This document shows positions 50,722 through 62,479 of a stretch of DNA of 64,000 bases, one piece after another. Numbering within the stretch: the stretch's first letter is position 1; each line of letters opens with the position of its first letter. The stretch is from Nautilus pompilius. Its lineage: Eukaryota > Mollusca > Cephalopoda > Nautilida > Nautilidae. The translations under genes were made by a program, and so were the position numbers. The DNA lies in assembly GCA_018389105.1 (NCBI GenBank), contig JACATO010001069.1, forward strand, positions 124,001 to 188,000, written 5' to 3'. The notes under the pieces were generated by a model. The model ran no database searches and was not told where the DNA came from. It was given only the letters and a program-made list of their open reading frames with translations.

Positions 50722-50750
50722 ACAGCTATTAAACAAATTTAAATAGCTGT
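50722..50750 (-). promoter_or_regulatory. 9-bp inverted repeat upstream of TnC promoter
   Basis: ACAGCTATT and AATAGCTGT flank an 11-base AT spacer, about 70 bases upstream of the TATA/MEF2 site. The symmetry suggests a possible dimeric factor site; this is inference only. Confidence 0.35.
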
Positions 50751-50759
50751 AAACTTTAA

Positions 50760-53425
50760 TAAAGGTTCGCTTATCTTCTGAGCTTCTGCTAGTAGATAGA
50801 TTTAAGTATTTTTTTACGCCTGAAGTTTGGACGATTTTTTGCGCGAAATGAACTGATGGAATTGATACAGCAGCAGCAGGATGAGTGGTTTTTACTCGGG
50901 TGAATCTGCTAGAGTGGGGAGTTGCAAGTCGGCGAGCTTTTCCAAGAATAACATCCCGTGGGGCTGCAGAAGGAATTCAGGGGTAAGCTCGGCCTTTCGG
51001 GTAAAGAGAAACGAAGCATTTCAAAACAGAAAATCGAGTAGATAAATAGACGGCCATAGAGAAGGAGAACTTCTGGACTGTTCATACTGAAAAAGAGGGG
51101 GGGGCGGGGGCAGTTTTCATGTCATTCTGTCAGATGGAGAAGTAATTAGAAGAAATTTTATCCGATATAATGCCGTGCTGCTGCTGCTGACTCAGTCAGG
51201 AAAAGGATACGCATCCGACACCATCCTTCTTATCCATGATATCGCCTTTATCAAAGATGTTATGAGGGTCCATTCGCTTCTTTACGTGCAGCAACAGGAA
51301 ATAAAATCTCGCCAGCCATACCTCATGCTATCTATTTAAGGCAAATGTAATCGCCATGGACAGTTGTAAGTGACCACGTGGTGGCCAATATCATGTTATC
51401 ACTTGACGAATATAACAACCATGAGCAGCACACCTTTAAGGTATATATGGCCACTTTAAAAGTTTCTCAGCCCAGTCGGATTTGACTATCGTGGATAATC
51501 CCGACTGATCACGCTTATGAACAAACGCAGCCAATATGAGCAGCAGTGACTTACATTTCTTGAAGGAATATAACTAACTTGGACGAGCAATAAGTTAGCG
51601 ATTCATCGGCGAATATTAAAGCCGTTCAATTAATCAAATATGAATATAATCAGGGAGAGGCTACCTGCCATGGCTTACGAACTAGGTGAACAAGATAAAA
51701 TATTGCCCATGCTGCAGTCTGTCAGAATAAAAGGTTCATTTGTTGTTTTTTTTTTATATTCTGCTTTAGGACCCGTATTTAATGCATGCGTAGATACTAA
51801 TAACCGAAATTATAGATGGCAGACGTCAAGCTATCTCTTAGAATTCTCTCACGCTACTTCTGCATTCTTGCTTGTGTGCGAGATGTCAATAAACACCCGG
51901 TGCCAGTAAGCATTCTTCGGGGAGAGAGAGAGAAATCGATACACGCCAAAGGTATGCCGGGAAGTCTGTCAGTGATAAATCCTAATCAATGCTGCAGCCA
52001 ATACATCTAGCTACTCACAGACAGCCGTCTCCTAAATCGTAGCGGTGTGTCGGGGAGGCAGGCTGGTTAGACGTACGGTACCGGGAACGTGCTCGCCAGT
52101 CGATCTCTGGCTTAGGGAAAAGGAAAGTTTACACTCCGACCCAAAACAAACAATGGCTTGGCGGGGTTTTCTTGGTCTCTATTATCGTTATTATTGCCAG
52201 TAGCGTCTACCACCGTGCGCAAACACCGAGAGGTATTTAATACAAATATACGGCCGGCGTTATTTAGACGTGCTGCATCTGGGACGGAAGAAAAACGAAT
52301 GATTTCAGCGGTTACTGCTTTTGTCATCTATAAAGATGGAGAGGCGTTTACAGTCATGCTTCTGCCGCGTCTCGTTAATTAAGTGGACCAGAAGTTAAAC
52401 GCTCTTCTTTTCAGATTTATGGCTGGGGAAGGGGCTCCGTTCATTTAAAGCGGTTTAGATAACATCTCAGAGTTATCGGTTACTTACTCCTGACGTTTCT
52501 GAAGTATATAAACATTTTTTCTAGGAGTGTCTTGAGACTGATCTCAAAGCTATAAAGGCTACCATCAAAGAGAGATGGAAGGAATTAACTTCTACGATGA
52601 TGTTCCGTATGTGAATTACTGATCGATCGATGCTTGTAAACCAGAAGGAGATCTATGGTGCTTTTAATTTTCTCACAAAGAGATTCATGGGAGAGCCATG
52701 GAAAGAGAGAGAGGAATATTTTTTCCTGTCCCACTTTCAACTCTCTCTTCTTCCTTCCTTTCTTTCTTCCTTTCTTAAAGAGAACGTGACTTAGTATCCA
52801 AAAGCAAAATAATCTATAAAAGGAAGATTAAGTTAGAGGAATTTCTCATAAATTTAATTGCTTTCGTGCAGAGACATTATAAAACTGCGTCAAGACGTCA
52901 GCAGTTAATGAGCTTTCTGACATCCAGATGTCGCCACTGGATGTGTTAACCTGTCTTCAAAAGAAGAACAAATCGTTAACGCCGGTGGTCCAGAGAAGCC
53001 GATGAAGAACAGATGGTGCAGTGAGAAGCACTGTTTGACCATAATATTTATTACATCAAACCAGGCGTTCTCCACCCACAGTACAGGCTGCGTAACAAAA
53101 TTATTCGTTATCCAGCCTTATCAGTTGCCTGCTATCGTTGATGTCTCCCTATCATTCCCTTAAGAGTAAAAAGGTATTTCTTAAAATCTTTAGGTTGTAA
53201 CATTTTTTTTTCATCTCCTTTTCTTTGTATTAAAAATATTTAAAAAAAATTTTATAATACATTTAACGTGTACTTAGGTCAGTTTTGAAGCTCATTAAGA
53301 ATTATTAACATTATCCCGGCTGACTCGCTTTCTCTTTGCTTCTTTACAATATAATTTCCAACTTCTACAGTAAATGTGAAAGTTTGACTTTTCTCAGGTT
53401 TAGATTATTTCAGTGATCTAACAAA
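50760..53425. other. TnC upstream region, non-coding
   Basis: A palindromic E-box CACGTG lies near 51,374 and a CAGTTG E-box near 51,361. A pyrimidine tract of CTTC/CTTT type lies near 52,742-52,777. A weak tRNA-like segment (GGCTGGTTAGACGTACGG, then CAGTCGATCTCTGGC) lies at about 52,060-52,115. No coding sequence supported. Confidence 0.35.
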
Positions 53426-53432
53426 AATACAG

Positions 53433-53710
53433 GAGGCGGACTGGTACTTGGCTGCCATGATTGAGGCACTGAGTTTGAATCCCGGTCGGGAAAGACTCAG
53501 TCTGAATGTGATTTCATCTCGCTTTACTCACCAGTCCACCGGCCGTTTTCCATCTTTCTCCCACGTCTAAAAATAAGGAGTTTTAGTAGGGTTTTCCTGG
53601 TACTTGTAGTGGAGGTACCACGAGTAACTTTTGACTGGCTAGATAGACTGCCGCACGAAAGTCCCCTAACCGTACCCGAAGAACTCGATCGCAAACTAAG
53701 CAAACAACAA
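53433..53710 (+). repeat. tRNA-derived SINE, family A copy (best preserved)
   Basis: The head GGCGGACTGGTACTTGGCTG leads to box B GAGTTTGAATCCCGGTC (about 53,470). The tail has TTTCTCCCACGTCTAAAAAT, GTTTTAGTAGGGTTTTCCTG and GTGGAGGTACC and ends in a short CAAAC repeat (CTAAGCAAACAACAAAA). This is the reference copy for the family in this window. Confidence 0.7.
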
Positions 53711-54059
53711 AATTATCTGTAAATACCCAAGAATGTTTTGTAGGTACCCACGCGAAATGATGTCAGTCTCGACATAATTAGAGATCTAACCCATCATATC
53801 ACTTGTCTAACCGGGTAGTTTTCAATGATTTTGATTTATTATGAGAGTTTGTATCCTCTCTTTTTAATATTAACTTTTTGTAGCATTCTTCAACTAAGAT
53901 CCCCGCAGCAGTGGAAATAACTCGTGAAAGCTACCTAAAAAAACTTAAACTATTATTATATATCTCAAATATTGTCTTGATGTTTTGCTACAGAACTCAC
54001 TGCAATATCTGTAACCGAGTTAGTACTTTTCGTCACAACTATAGTGATGTGTTGAATGT

Positions 54060-54199
54060 GCGTTTTCAGTATCTCGAGAAACCGTAAACAGCTAACGATG
54101 ACGCTGGGATTTGAACCAGGAATCTCCAGTTGCTAACCCATGTGTGCTACCAACTGAGCTCAGTTAACCGTCTACAGCATCTTGATATACTGAAAACGC
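54060..54199. mobile_element. 140-bp element with terminal inverted repeats enclosing a tRNA-like sequence
   Basis: The left end starts GCGTTTTCAGTATCTCGA; the right end is its inverse (GCGTTTTCAGTATATCAA). The imperfect inverted repeat runs about 38 bases to GTTAAC/GCTAAC. ATGT flanks both sides (54,056-54,059; 54,200-54,203), a possible target duplication. Inside, on the minus strand, are GAGCTCAGTTGGTAGC (box A) and CCTGGTTCAAATCCCAGC (box B), both close to consensus, but the T-arm stem mismatches, so it is not a clean tRNA gene. The whole unit can fold into one long hairpin. Likely a MITE that has absorbed, or arisen from, a tRNA-like sequence. Confidence 0.6.
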
Positions 54200-54359
54200 A
54201 TGTATCAAACGTCGTCATTATTATCTTTTAATTTTTCACAAGCTAGCAAATGTAACGACGCGCACCAGATTCTTTTTCTCTTCACTTGTTGCTCCCTCCG
54301 CATTTCTCTGCCTCTTTTTTTTTTTTTTTTTGAAAGAATTACGAAGTTTTTCCTCGGCG

Positions 54360-54622
54360 GTTTGCGGTTCCATATTATTGGGCGTTCGCCCGTTTTACCA
54401 CCGCCGTTACCGCATGAAGTAAACCCAGCCGCTGCAGTCGTTCGACGAGATCTCTTAAACAGAGCCAGAGGCCAAGTCAGTTCCCGTTCACGGTCAAGTC
54501 CACCCGGCGTAGTCGATGTCTCCTTCCGCTCGTTTGTTTTCTTTGACCAGGGCTGGATTTAAATATCAGATCTCACCGACTAAGATATTTGCCTCGACTA
54601 TATATCAGCCGAGCCACCGTCC
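54360..54622 (-). repeat. tRNA-like SINE, second type
   Basis: Minus strand: the head GGACGGTGGCTCGGCTGATA (box A) leads to a degenerate box B near 54,560. The tail differs from family A. Its limits are uncertain. Confidence 0.4.
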
Positions 54623-55189
54623 GTACTTCGCTCGGTCTGTCGGGCTGAGGGCTATCGGGAAAATAATTCACGCGTCTTTTGTTTTTCCTTTTTAGCCGAT
54701 GGTGCGTAAGCCTTAGTCAAATTTATAATTTGAAAAACAATAGTAGGAGGAATTTAGGGCTCTTCACCGCACAGGCGGAAGCTGACCACAAGTAGTCCCT
54801 TAGGCTGTTCTCGGGTAGTCTTAGTGCGCATGTCTCTTCTGACATCCCAGCATTCAGAAAACGGCAGTGGTTTGGTTAAATTGGCGAAACCGCTCTGTAG
54901 GTTGTCTGAAACTCAGCTCCAGCATTAATTCGTGAAACCTTACGACTTTCCTCCACCCACTGACTCTCTCTCTCGTTCTCTATCCGATTATTTCTCCCTT
55001 CTAATTGTGGCACTATATATATTGAGAGAATTCGACGACGGTTTTGAGAAAAATTCGGATACCATATTACTTTTCTATTTCTGTTTTAAGCTAGAGTATA
55101 AATAAACAAACAATTATTTGGTGCCGGGGACAGCAAAAAAGAAATAAACGTAAAGTTGACCTCAGGGCATAGTGTATTTCACAGCGTGG

Positions 55190-55350
55190 CTTCCTCCCGC
55201 ACCTGTCCGTCGACGTTTTGGCTTCCTCCCACAATTAACAAGAGTTGAAGTAGGCATTTTCATTTAAGGTGTCGAAAGGGTGGCTTTGGTGACCCCATCC
55301 GTCGCATGACATCCTTACATTTTGACTAAGCAAGACAAACAAACGAACAA
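55190..55350 (+). repeat. SINE family A tail fragment
   Basis: CTTCCTCCCACAATTAACAA and GTAGGCATTTTCATTTAAGG align with the family tail, and the fragment ends in ACAAACAAACGAACAAA, like the copy at 53.7 kb. No head was recognised. Confidence 0.45.
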
Positions 55351-55359
55351 AAAAGGGCA

Positions 55360-56780
55360 CCATAGGATTTAAAAAAGCGCACGTGACTTCAAGCCCGAAT
55401 ACAGATGGCGACTAAACCGTCAACTGTTTTTGGCACATCGGGTAAGATACAGGGCTTCGCTATATGCTCGTTTTATTGAATACACCTTTAAAGGTAACTA
55501 TTATTGTTGTTTCACATCTTAGTTACCACTTCCAGTAAATTGCGGTCATTTTTGATTTACTAGGTCTGTTATAATCTATTGTCTTTTAAATTATTACATT
55601 GTCTTAAAATCAGGCGAGTCATGGGAGGCAACAGTGTTTTTCCAAAATTTCAATTAGCTAATTTAGTCAGTAAAAATTACCTCCCTTAGAATATTAACAT
55701 ACTTTTTAAAGAAAGCACACTCAATTCACTTGTTATTTTTAATATTTTAATCTTAAATTATTTCTGTTGATATTCTTATCTCAAGTAAAAATAATTAAAC
55801 AATTCTTTATAAAGATTATTACATTAATAAATCGTTTGTTTAATTGGTATTTTGTTTGTTTGCTATAGCGATCTTTCAATGTCTCTGGAGTCTTTCACCG
55901 ACCAACTGTAAACCGACTGATATCAACAATATGGCAAACAGTTGAAAATAAATAACAAGCTTTGACAGACAATTTCCGCCTTTAGGTATCCGGGGAAAGT
56001 TTAGCCCTGCTACGGTAATTTACTGTTTATTTTATTTATTTTAAAATTGAATTATTATGTAAATAAACATTATGTATATAAAAAAATAACTATAAATGTT
56101 TATGGGGAGGCAAATTTCTGGAACATATTAACGTTTTTTCAAAGAGTAAACCAAATGTTTTCCAAATAGGAAGTGTCTAGCTCGCGCAAGCGTGGAAAGA
56201 TTTCGTTTCTGCGGTTCCAAATCGATCTACTTTCTTGCCATCTGTCTTAATACAATGAGCACAAAACGGCTATCTATAAATTAGGTAAACGTATATTTTG
56301 GAAAAAATCTTAAAAAATTGGAAACATCTGGATATTTTCTAATTTAAAATTTCAAGCATGATTTTTTGGAAACACTTGTGTTCATATATCCATATTTCAT
56401 TATCAAATAATTATTAAGGTAGAACTCTATTTTGGTTAATAAATAGAAAGACATGAAAGATCCGCTGATTTGCCGTTATGATAGATATTGTGGCTGTATG
56501 GACTTGTTTTTATCAGATTACAGCGAATCTCAGATCTACTCTTTTGTCATTTAATCCCTTCCTCCTATACAGAATAGATCCTTGTCGGTCGGAGATACGT
56601 CATCAGTTCCTGCGATAAATATAACCTGTCAATGAATCACGACATCACGCTTTGCTTCCGGCATCAACATCTAAGCTCACAACGATTGCTGGGTCTGCTG
56701 TCGGCAAAATCGTCTGAACGTCTGCTTGATTGACTAATTTAAAAGTGTAGCAGAGTTCACAACATTAAAATTTTATCCGA
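55360..56780. other. Non-coding, nothing recognised
   Basis: AT-rich with no supported frame. Confidence 0.4.
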
Positions 56781-56784
56781 ATCG

Positions 56785-56965
56785 GCCCCTAGTTGGCTAA
56801 GTGAAGTAGTTAGCGCTGATTGGATTTTGCAAGCTGACAGTTGAATTCGACTGGGCGCTGAGTGTCAATCAATTGAGAAGACAGGGGCGCGGTCTCCGAC
56901 CTGGCTCGTGTGTTATTTCGGTTACGTCTGGAGCGCCGCGAGTATCCGTGTGTTAATAATCGGCG
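56785..56965 (+). repeat. tRNA-like SINE, other type
   Basis: CCCCTAGTTGGCTAAGTGAA (box A-like) and CAGTTGAATTCGACTGGGCG (box B) are spaced as in a tRNA. A CG-richer tail up to about 56,965 is not shared with family A. Confidence 0.45.
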
Positions 56966-56969
56966 GCCT

Positions 56970-59190
56970 TAAATGTGTATGGACCGATGCTTCTTTAGCT
57001 TCAAAATGTTCCGAGAAAGATTAATGCTGAAAAGTGATCATTCTAATTTATCTGACTGATTTTTATTTTTTTTTTTCTAAGGAAACGTGCCATTTATAGG
57101 CTAAGGGAAATAACTCAGCACATTATTTGTGACTAACCGACATGCGAAAATTATGGTTGATTTTGATGAATTCTGCAATATCTCATGGCTGTCGCTGATG
57201 CGTGATAGTGTATTTGTTTTACACATTTTTTTTCTTAATCTATACTTATGCTGTATTCTGGAAATGTTATTCAATAAGAATAAATTTCAGTAAAAGTCTT
57301 GCTTGCTTGTAGACGCTACAAAAACAGTTTATAGCTTTCAAATCTGTATATATTTTAAAAAGTAACAAAACAATTATAAAGTTCGAAGTTTCTCACAAAC
57401 AAACAACGGAAGTGGGTGACTTTCTAAAACGCTTGGTCACGTTCGCTCATCTGCGCAGGTAGAAGATGCTTTTTCATTAGCCTCGTAAGTTTTACTGGCA
57501 AAACAAACAAACAAAAATAAAAACATGGGCTAATCGCATTTTTTTTTTGTGTGTGTGTGTCTAAACACGTCATAATTTCCTCTCGCTCGACTGTCTACTA
57601 ACGATAGAGAGAGAGTAAAAAAAAATCAAAAGGTGGGGTGTAATTTAACTTGACTGGTTTCTGAAGTTCGCAAGGGCTGTTAACTGCCTCGATCTTCGAG
57701 GCTGGAGTGCCGGAAAAGGAGGTAACTTCCTGTCTCATTTACAAAATGATGTTATGCCGCTTCCTGATCAACATTCAGTTTAGAGGAAAACACCTGTTTG
57801 AATTCATCTAAATTCGTGGGATCTAAAAGGCTGCCAATCAACACGTTTCCTTAAAGTGGAAAAGAAATTTAAAACATTAGTCCAACGAGTGCAAAGAGTT
57901 TGTTTGTTTGTTTTGTTAATTTTGAACCCCCGCAGCTTCGCCAGCTATCAGGTTTTAAAATTAATTGTCTATAAAATCACATTAGACCCTTTTTTGAGGC
58001 AGCTTGCCATGTAATATAAAATGGCGCAATGGGAAAAGATTAGTACAGATTTGCACACTTAAGTACATGCTTTTTAGAAGCAGAAGAAAAGCAAAATAAC
58101 TGTTGACAAAAATATAAATAAGTTAAATCCAGGCTTTAAATCAGACAATATTCCAAATGAAATAAATAAAAAATTTAAGCAGGAAAATCGTATTAGCGGG
58201 GTTATTTCATCCTACCTGTTTGTTGCTGAATTGTGGGACACAACTCCCAACGTGCCAACTTGATGTTGCTTTCATCCCCTAATTTCGTGCTTCTCTCGGC
58301 GCCAGGGTTATTATAAATGGGTTTCAGAGTTGAACGTGTAATTAGCGACTTTCTGATCCATCTGTTTTACATTTATGTTGTGCGAATTATCATTTTTTAT
58401 TAATTTACTGTCTCTCATATTTAATGTCATGTATATATCATGCAAATATAGCTTTTACTATTTTATGTCGGTTATTGAGGATGAAGTAAAGATGAACTTT
58501 ATCGAACGTATGACTAAAAGTAAGCCTCATTTATTGAATGCCCGTGCATATCATGTAGGTTTGTGTAAATTCAGAACCCGGGCGATAAACAGCAATCTAC
58601 AGAGGTTATGCAAAATTCAGTGGTTCCACCACCGCCCTGCACAACACTTAGACTCGAATAGCGGAGCCACCACTTAACCTACTGGCAGGAGCAGATGCTG
58701 CTAGCGTCCGACGGCCCGACCTATACACGGGCATCGATGATGTTAGTTAAAAGAGTCGCCTACAGTAGATCTAACGGAAACAGCCTCATAGTACCTGCTA
58801 CTCTACAAAATGGATTGTTGCTTTTCGAAAGTACAGTACAAAATATCCGCAATAAACTACCCTTTTCTTTGAGGATATAAATATAAAGATTTCTAGTTTT
58901 AAACAAGATTAAAATTACCCACCTTTACGTTGTGTCTGGGGAGGGGGAGATTCTGTATTTGTGTACATCAGTTATTTTCTCTTCTTAGCTGATATGTTTG
59001 GGGTACATTGGAAAAAAGCTTATTTTTAGTTATTTTTAACGCGTTGCACTAAAAAATTACGATACATTTAGATGATATTAAATAAGAAAGAAAGTAAATA
59101 GCATTTAAATACCGCACGAAGTCTGTTTTTTGGTTCTTTAAACCAGCAAATAACCCTGGAGAATATGGACAAGAATGTCTAGCGTGAAAC
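56970..59190. other. Non-coding, nothing firmly recognised
   Basis: A GT run lies near 57,549-57,560 and a GA run at 57,606-57,615. A 100-codon frame at 58,375-58,677 has no family resemblance. Confidence 0.4.
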
Positions 59191-59196
59191 TTCGTT

Positions 59197-61209
59197 TGGT
59201 ACGACTGGCACTGCACGGTACAACACGGCACGGTATGGTACGGTACAACACGGCACGGTATGGCACAGTACAACACGGCACGGTATGGCACAGTACAACA
59301 CGGCACGGTATGGCACAGTACAACACGGCACGGTATGGTACGGTACAACACGGCACGGTATGGCACAGTACAACACGGCACGGTATGGTACGGTACAACA
59401 CGGCACGGTAATGATACGGTACAACACGGCACGGTATGGCACAGTACAACACGGCACGGTATGGTACGGTACAACACGGCACGGTATGGCACGGTACAAC
59501 ACGGCACGGTACGGCACTGTACAACACGGCACGGTATGGTACGGCACTGTACAACACACGGCACGGTATGATACGGGTACAACACGGCACGGTATGGCAC
59601 GGTACAACACGGCACGGTATGGTACGGTACAACACGGCACGGTATGGCACAGTACAACACGGCACGGTATGGCACGGTACAACACGGCACGGTATGGTAC
59701 GGTACAACACGGCACGGTATGGTACGGTACAACACGGCACGGTATGGCACAGTACAACACGGCACGGTATGGCACGGTACAACACGGCACGGTATGGTAC
59801 GGTACAACACGGCACGGTATGGCACAGTACAACACGGCACGGTATGGCACGGTACAACACGGCACGGTACGGCACTGTACAACACGGCACGGTATGGTAC
59901 GACGGCACTGTACAACACGGCACGGTATGATACGGTACAACACGGCACGGTATGGCACGGTACAACACGGCACGGTATGGTACGGTACAACACGGCACGG
60001 TATGGCACAGTACAACACGGCACGGTATGGCACGGTACAACCGGCACGGTATGGCACGGTACAACACGGCACGGTACGGCACTGTACAACACGGCACGGT
60101 ATGGCACAGTACAACACGGCACGGTATGGCACGGTACAACACGGCACGGTATGGCACGGTACAACACGGCACGGTATGGCACAGTACAACACGGCACGGT
60201 ATGGTACGGTACAACACGGCACGGTATGATACGGTACAACACGGCACGGTATGGCACAGTACAACACGGCACGGTATGGTACGGTACAACACGGCACGGT
60301 ATGGCACGGTACAACACGGCACGGTACGGCACTGTACAACACGGCACGGTATGGTACGGCACTGTACAACACGGCACGGTATGATACGGTACAACACGGC
60401 ACGGTATGGCACGGTACAACACGGCACGGTATGGTACGGTACAACACGGCACGGTATGGCACAGTACAACACGGCACGGTATGGCACGGTACAACACGGC
60501 ACGGTATGGTACGGTACACCGGCACGGTATGGTACGGTACAACACGGCACGGTATGGCACAGTACAACACGGCACGGTATGGCACGGTACAACACGGCAC
60601 GGTATGGTACGGTACAACACGGCACGGTATGGCACTGTACAACACGGCACGGTATGGCACGGTACAACACGGCACGGTACGGCACTGTACAACACGGCAC
60701 GGTATGGTACGGCACTGTACAACACGGCACGGTATGATACGGTACAACACGCACGGCACGGTATGCACGGTACAACACGGCACGGTATGGTACGGTACAA
60801 CACGGCACGGTATGGCACAGTACAACACGGCACGGTATGGCACGGTACAACACGGCACGGTATGGCACGGTACAACACGGCACGGTACGGCACTGTACAA
60901 CACGGCACGGTATGGCACAGTACAACACGGCACGGTATGGCACGGTACAACACGGCACGGTATGGCACGGTACAACACGGCACGGTACGGCACTGTACAA
61001 CACGGCACGGTATGATACGGTACAACACGGCACGGTATGGCACAGTACAACACGGCACGGTATGGTACGGTACAACACGGCACGGTATGGCACAGTACAA
61101 CACGGCACGGTATGGCACGGTACAACACGGCACGGTATGGCACGGTACAACACGGCACGGTATGATACGGTACAACACGGCACGGTATGGCACGGCACGG
61201 TGCAGTATA
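59197..61209. repeat. 25-bp minisatellite array, about 80 copies
   Basis: The unit is TACAACACGG CACGGTATGG CACGG (25 bp), which divides into CACGGTATGG, CACGGTACAA and CACGG. Copies differ mainly at a few sites (GGTA/GGCA/GATA and CGGTAC/CAGTAC/CTGTAC). The unit has no stop in any frame and 25 is not divisible by three, so each frame cycles through all phases as a 25-residue peptide repeat; the long open frames on both strands are therefore not genes. Variant order shows a higher-order period (see findings). A few 1-2 base indels break the register. Confidence 0.97.
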
Positions 61210-62470
61210 GATGAGATTGGTACATACTATTAAAATCAAGTCTGATGTTTATAGTCGCAATGTTACTTTGCGATATGATTCGTACCATGTCAGAAATTTG
61301 ATCAACAAAAGGGAAAAAAATCTGATTGGAACACTTTTTGTTTTACCTTGTTCTTTTTTATTGTTGAGAGAAATTATTGCCTGGTCGGACTTGATATTTA
61401 GCTGTTAAAAATCTGTTTACGCTGTATTTGATGGGCTGCTCAGCTGTCTACAGTCAGGTAAGTGCGTCGCCAGCAGATATCTTTTTTGTACTGTTTAAGT
61501 ATTTTCCACAGTAGCCTGGAGCTGTTATTGTAGTTCCTCGTCATCTCTTTATTCTCATCCAAAGAAAAATAACTGTCCGTAAGACAAGATTTGTCCAGAA
61601 GTAGACTAGACAAATTTTCTAGTCTACTTCTGACATACTGCAGCAGTGATACAGTTTTGCAATATTATCATTAGAATTTCATAAAGGATTAAACCGACAG
61701 TAGCCCGGTCAAAGACGTCCTCATGTCCCTGACGTTTGCTAGGGACCGATGAATGGCTTTGTTGTTGCAACCGGTTATTTACTTCCTCGTTAATCTCAAG
61801 CTACCTCCAACGTTGCCATCTATTATTAGCCCTTGTGCCGTCTGTTCACTTCTTGTAGCTGATTTTCACCAGTCCAATAGTAATTAAGCCAGCTGCTGTT
61901 CAATGTGCACCGAATAATCGCCACTTAATATTTTTTTTCTATTTAAAAAAGGAAGATTGAAGGAACTGGTGGTATTAATTAGTGAAAATTATTAATGTGC
62001 TGATAAATAAATAAATATACATCGATTGCCCGCCATGAAAGATTCCTATTTTCTCCTCTTCTTTTTTTGTAGCGAGGAGACTCGTGTTAAGCAGCGAACA
62101 GTGGAGTCTGTAAAGAGACAGTAATCGTTGGCTTCTTGTGATTGGAATTACCTCAGCCGACCGAGTCTCGGGTAGATGGGAGAATTAGGAAGCACTTAGG
62201 CGCGGTGATTAGACGTGAGCGTCAGGTTCCTTTTGTATCCCGTTTATAATCAAGCTGAAATTATTCAATCTAAATTGTGCGTTCCTCACGAAAACGTAGA
62301 ATTCTTTTTCAATGAATATCTAGAAGGAAAATAGAAGAATTTTTAAAATGTTAAGTTGGTAGCGCTAAATAAATTCGTCCAAAACGTTCGGGGGGAGAGC
62401 ACAAAGTTTGTTAACTGGTAATTAGACCGTTCACAATCATCAGCAAACCCGTGTACCGATTTTACCTTAT
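61210..62470. other. Non-coding, with one perfect hairpin
   Basis: See the hairpin at 61,596-61,632; otherwise nothing recognised. Confidence 0.4.
61596..61632. other. Perfect 15-bp stem hairpin
   Basis: CAGAAGTAGACTAGA, loop CAAATTT, then the exact inverse complement. Too short for a typical microRNA precursor. Confidence 0.7.
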
Positions 62471-62479
62471 TTTGTTCTA

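Noticed and set aside
54100-54175. A functional tRNA gene on the minus strand
   Set aside because: Boxes A and B are good but the T-arm stem has mismatches and no clean acceptor stem forms; the terminal inverted repeats point to a mobile element.
59049-61288. Open frames of about 700 codons on the minus strand and up to 314 codons on the plus strand
   Set aside because: They are by-products of a stop-free 25-bp tandem unit; all frames give the same phase-cycled peptide.
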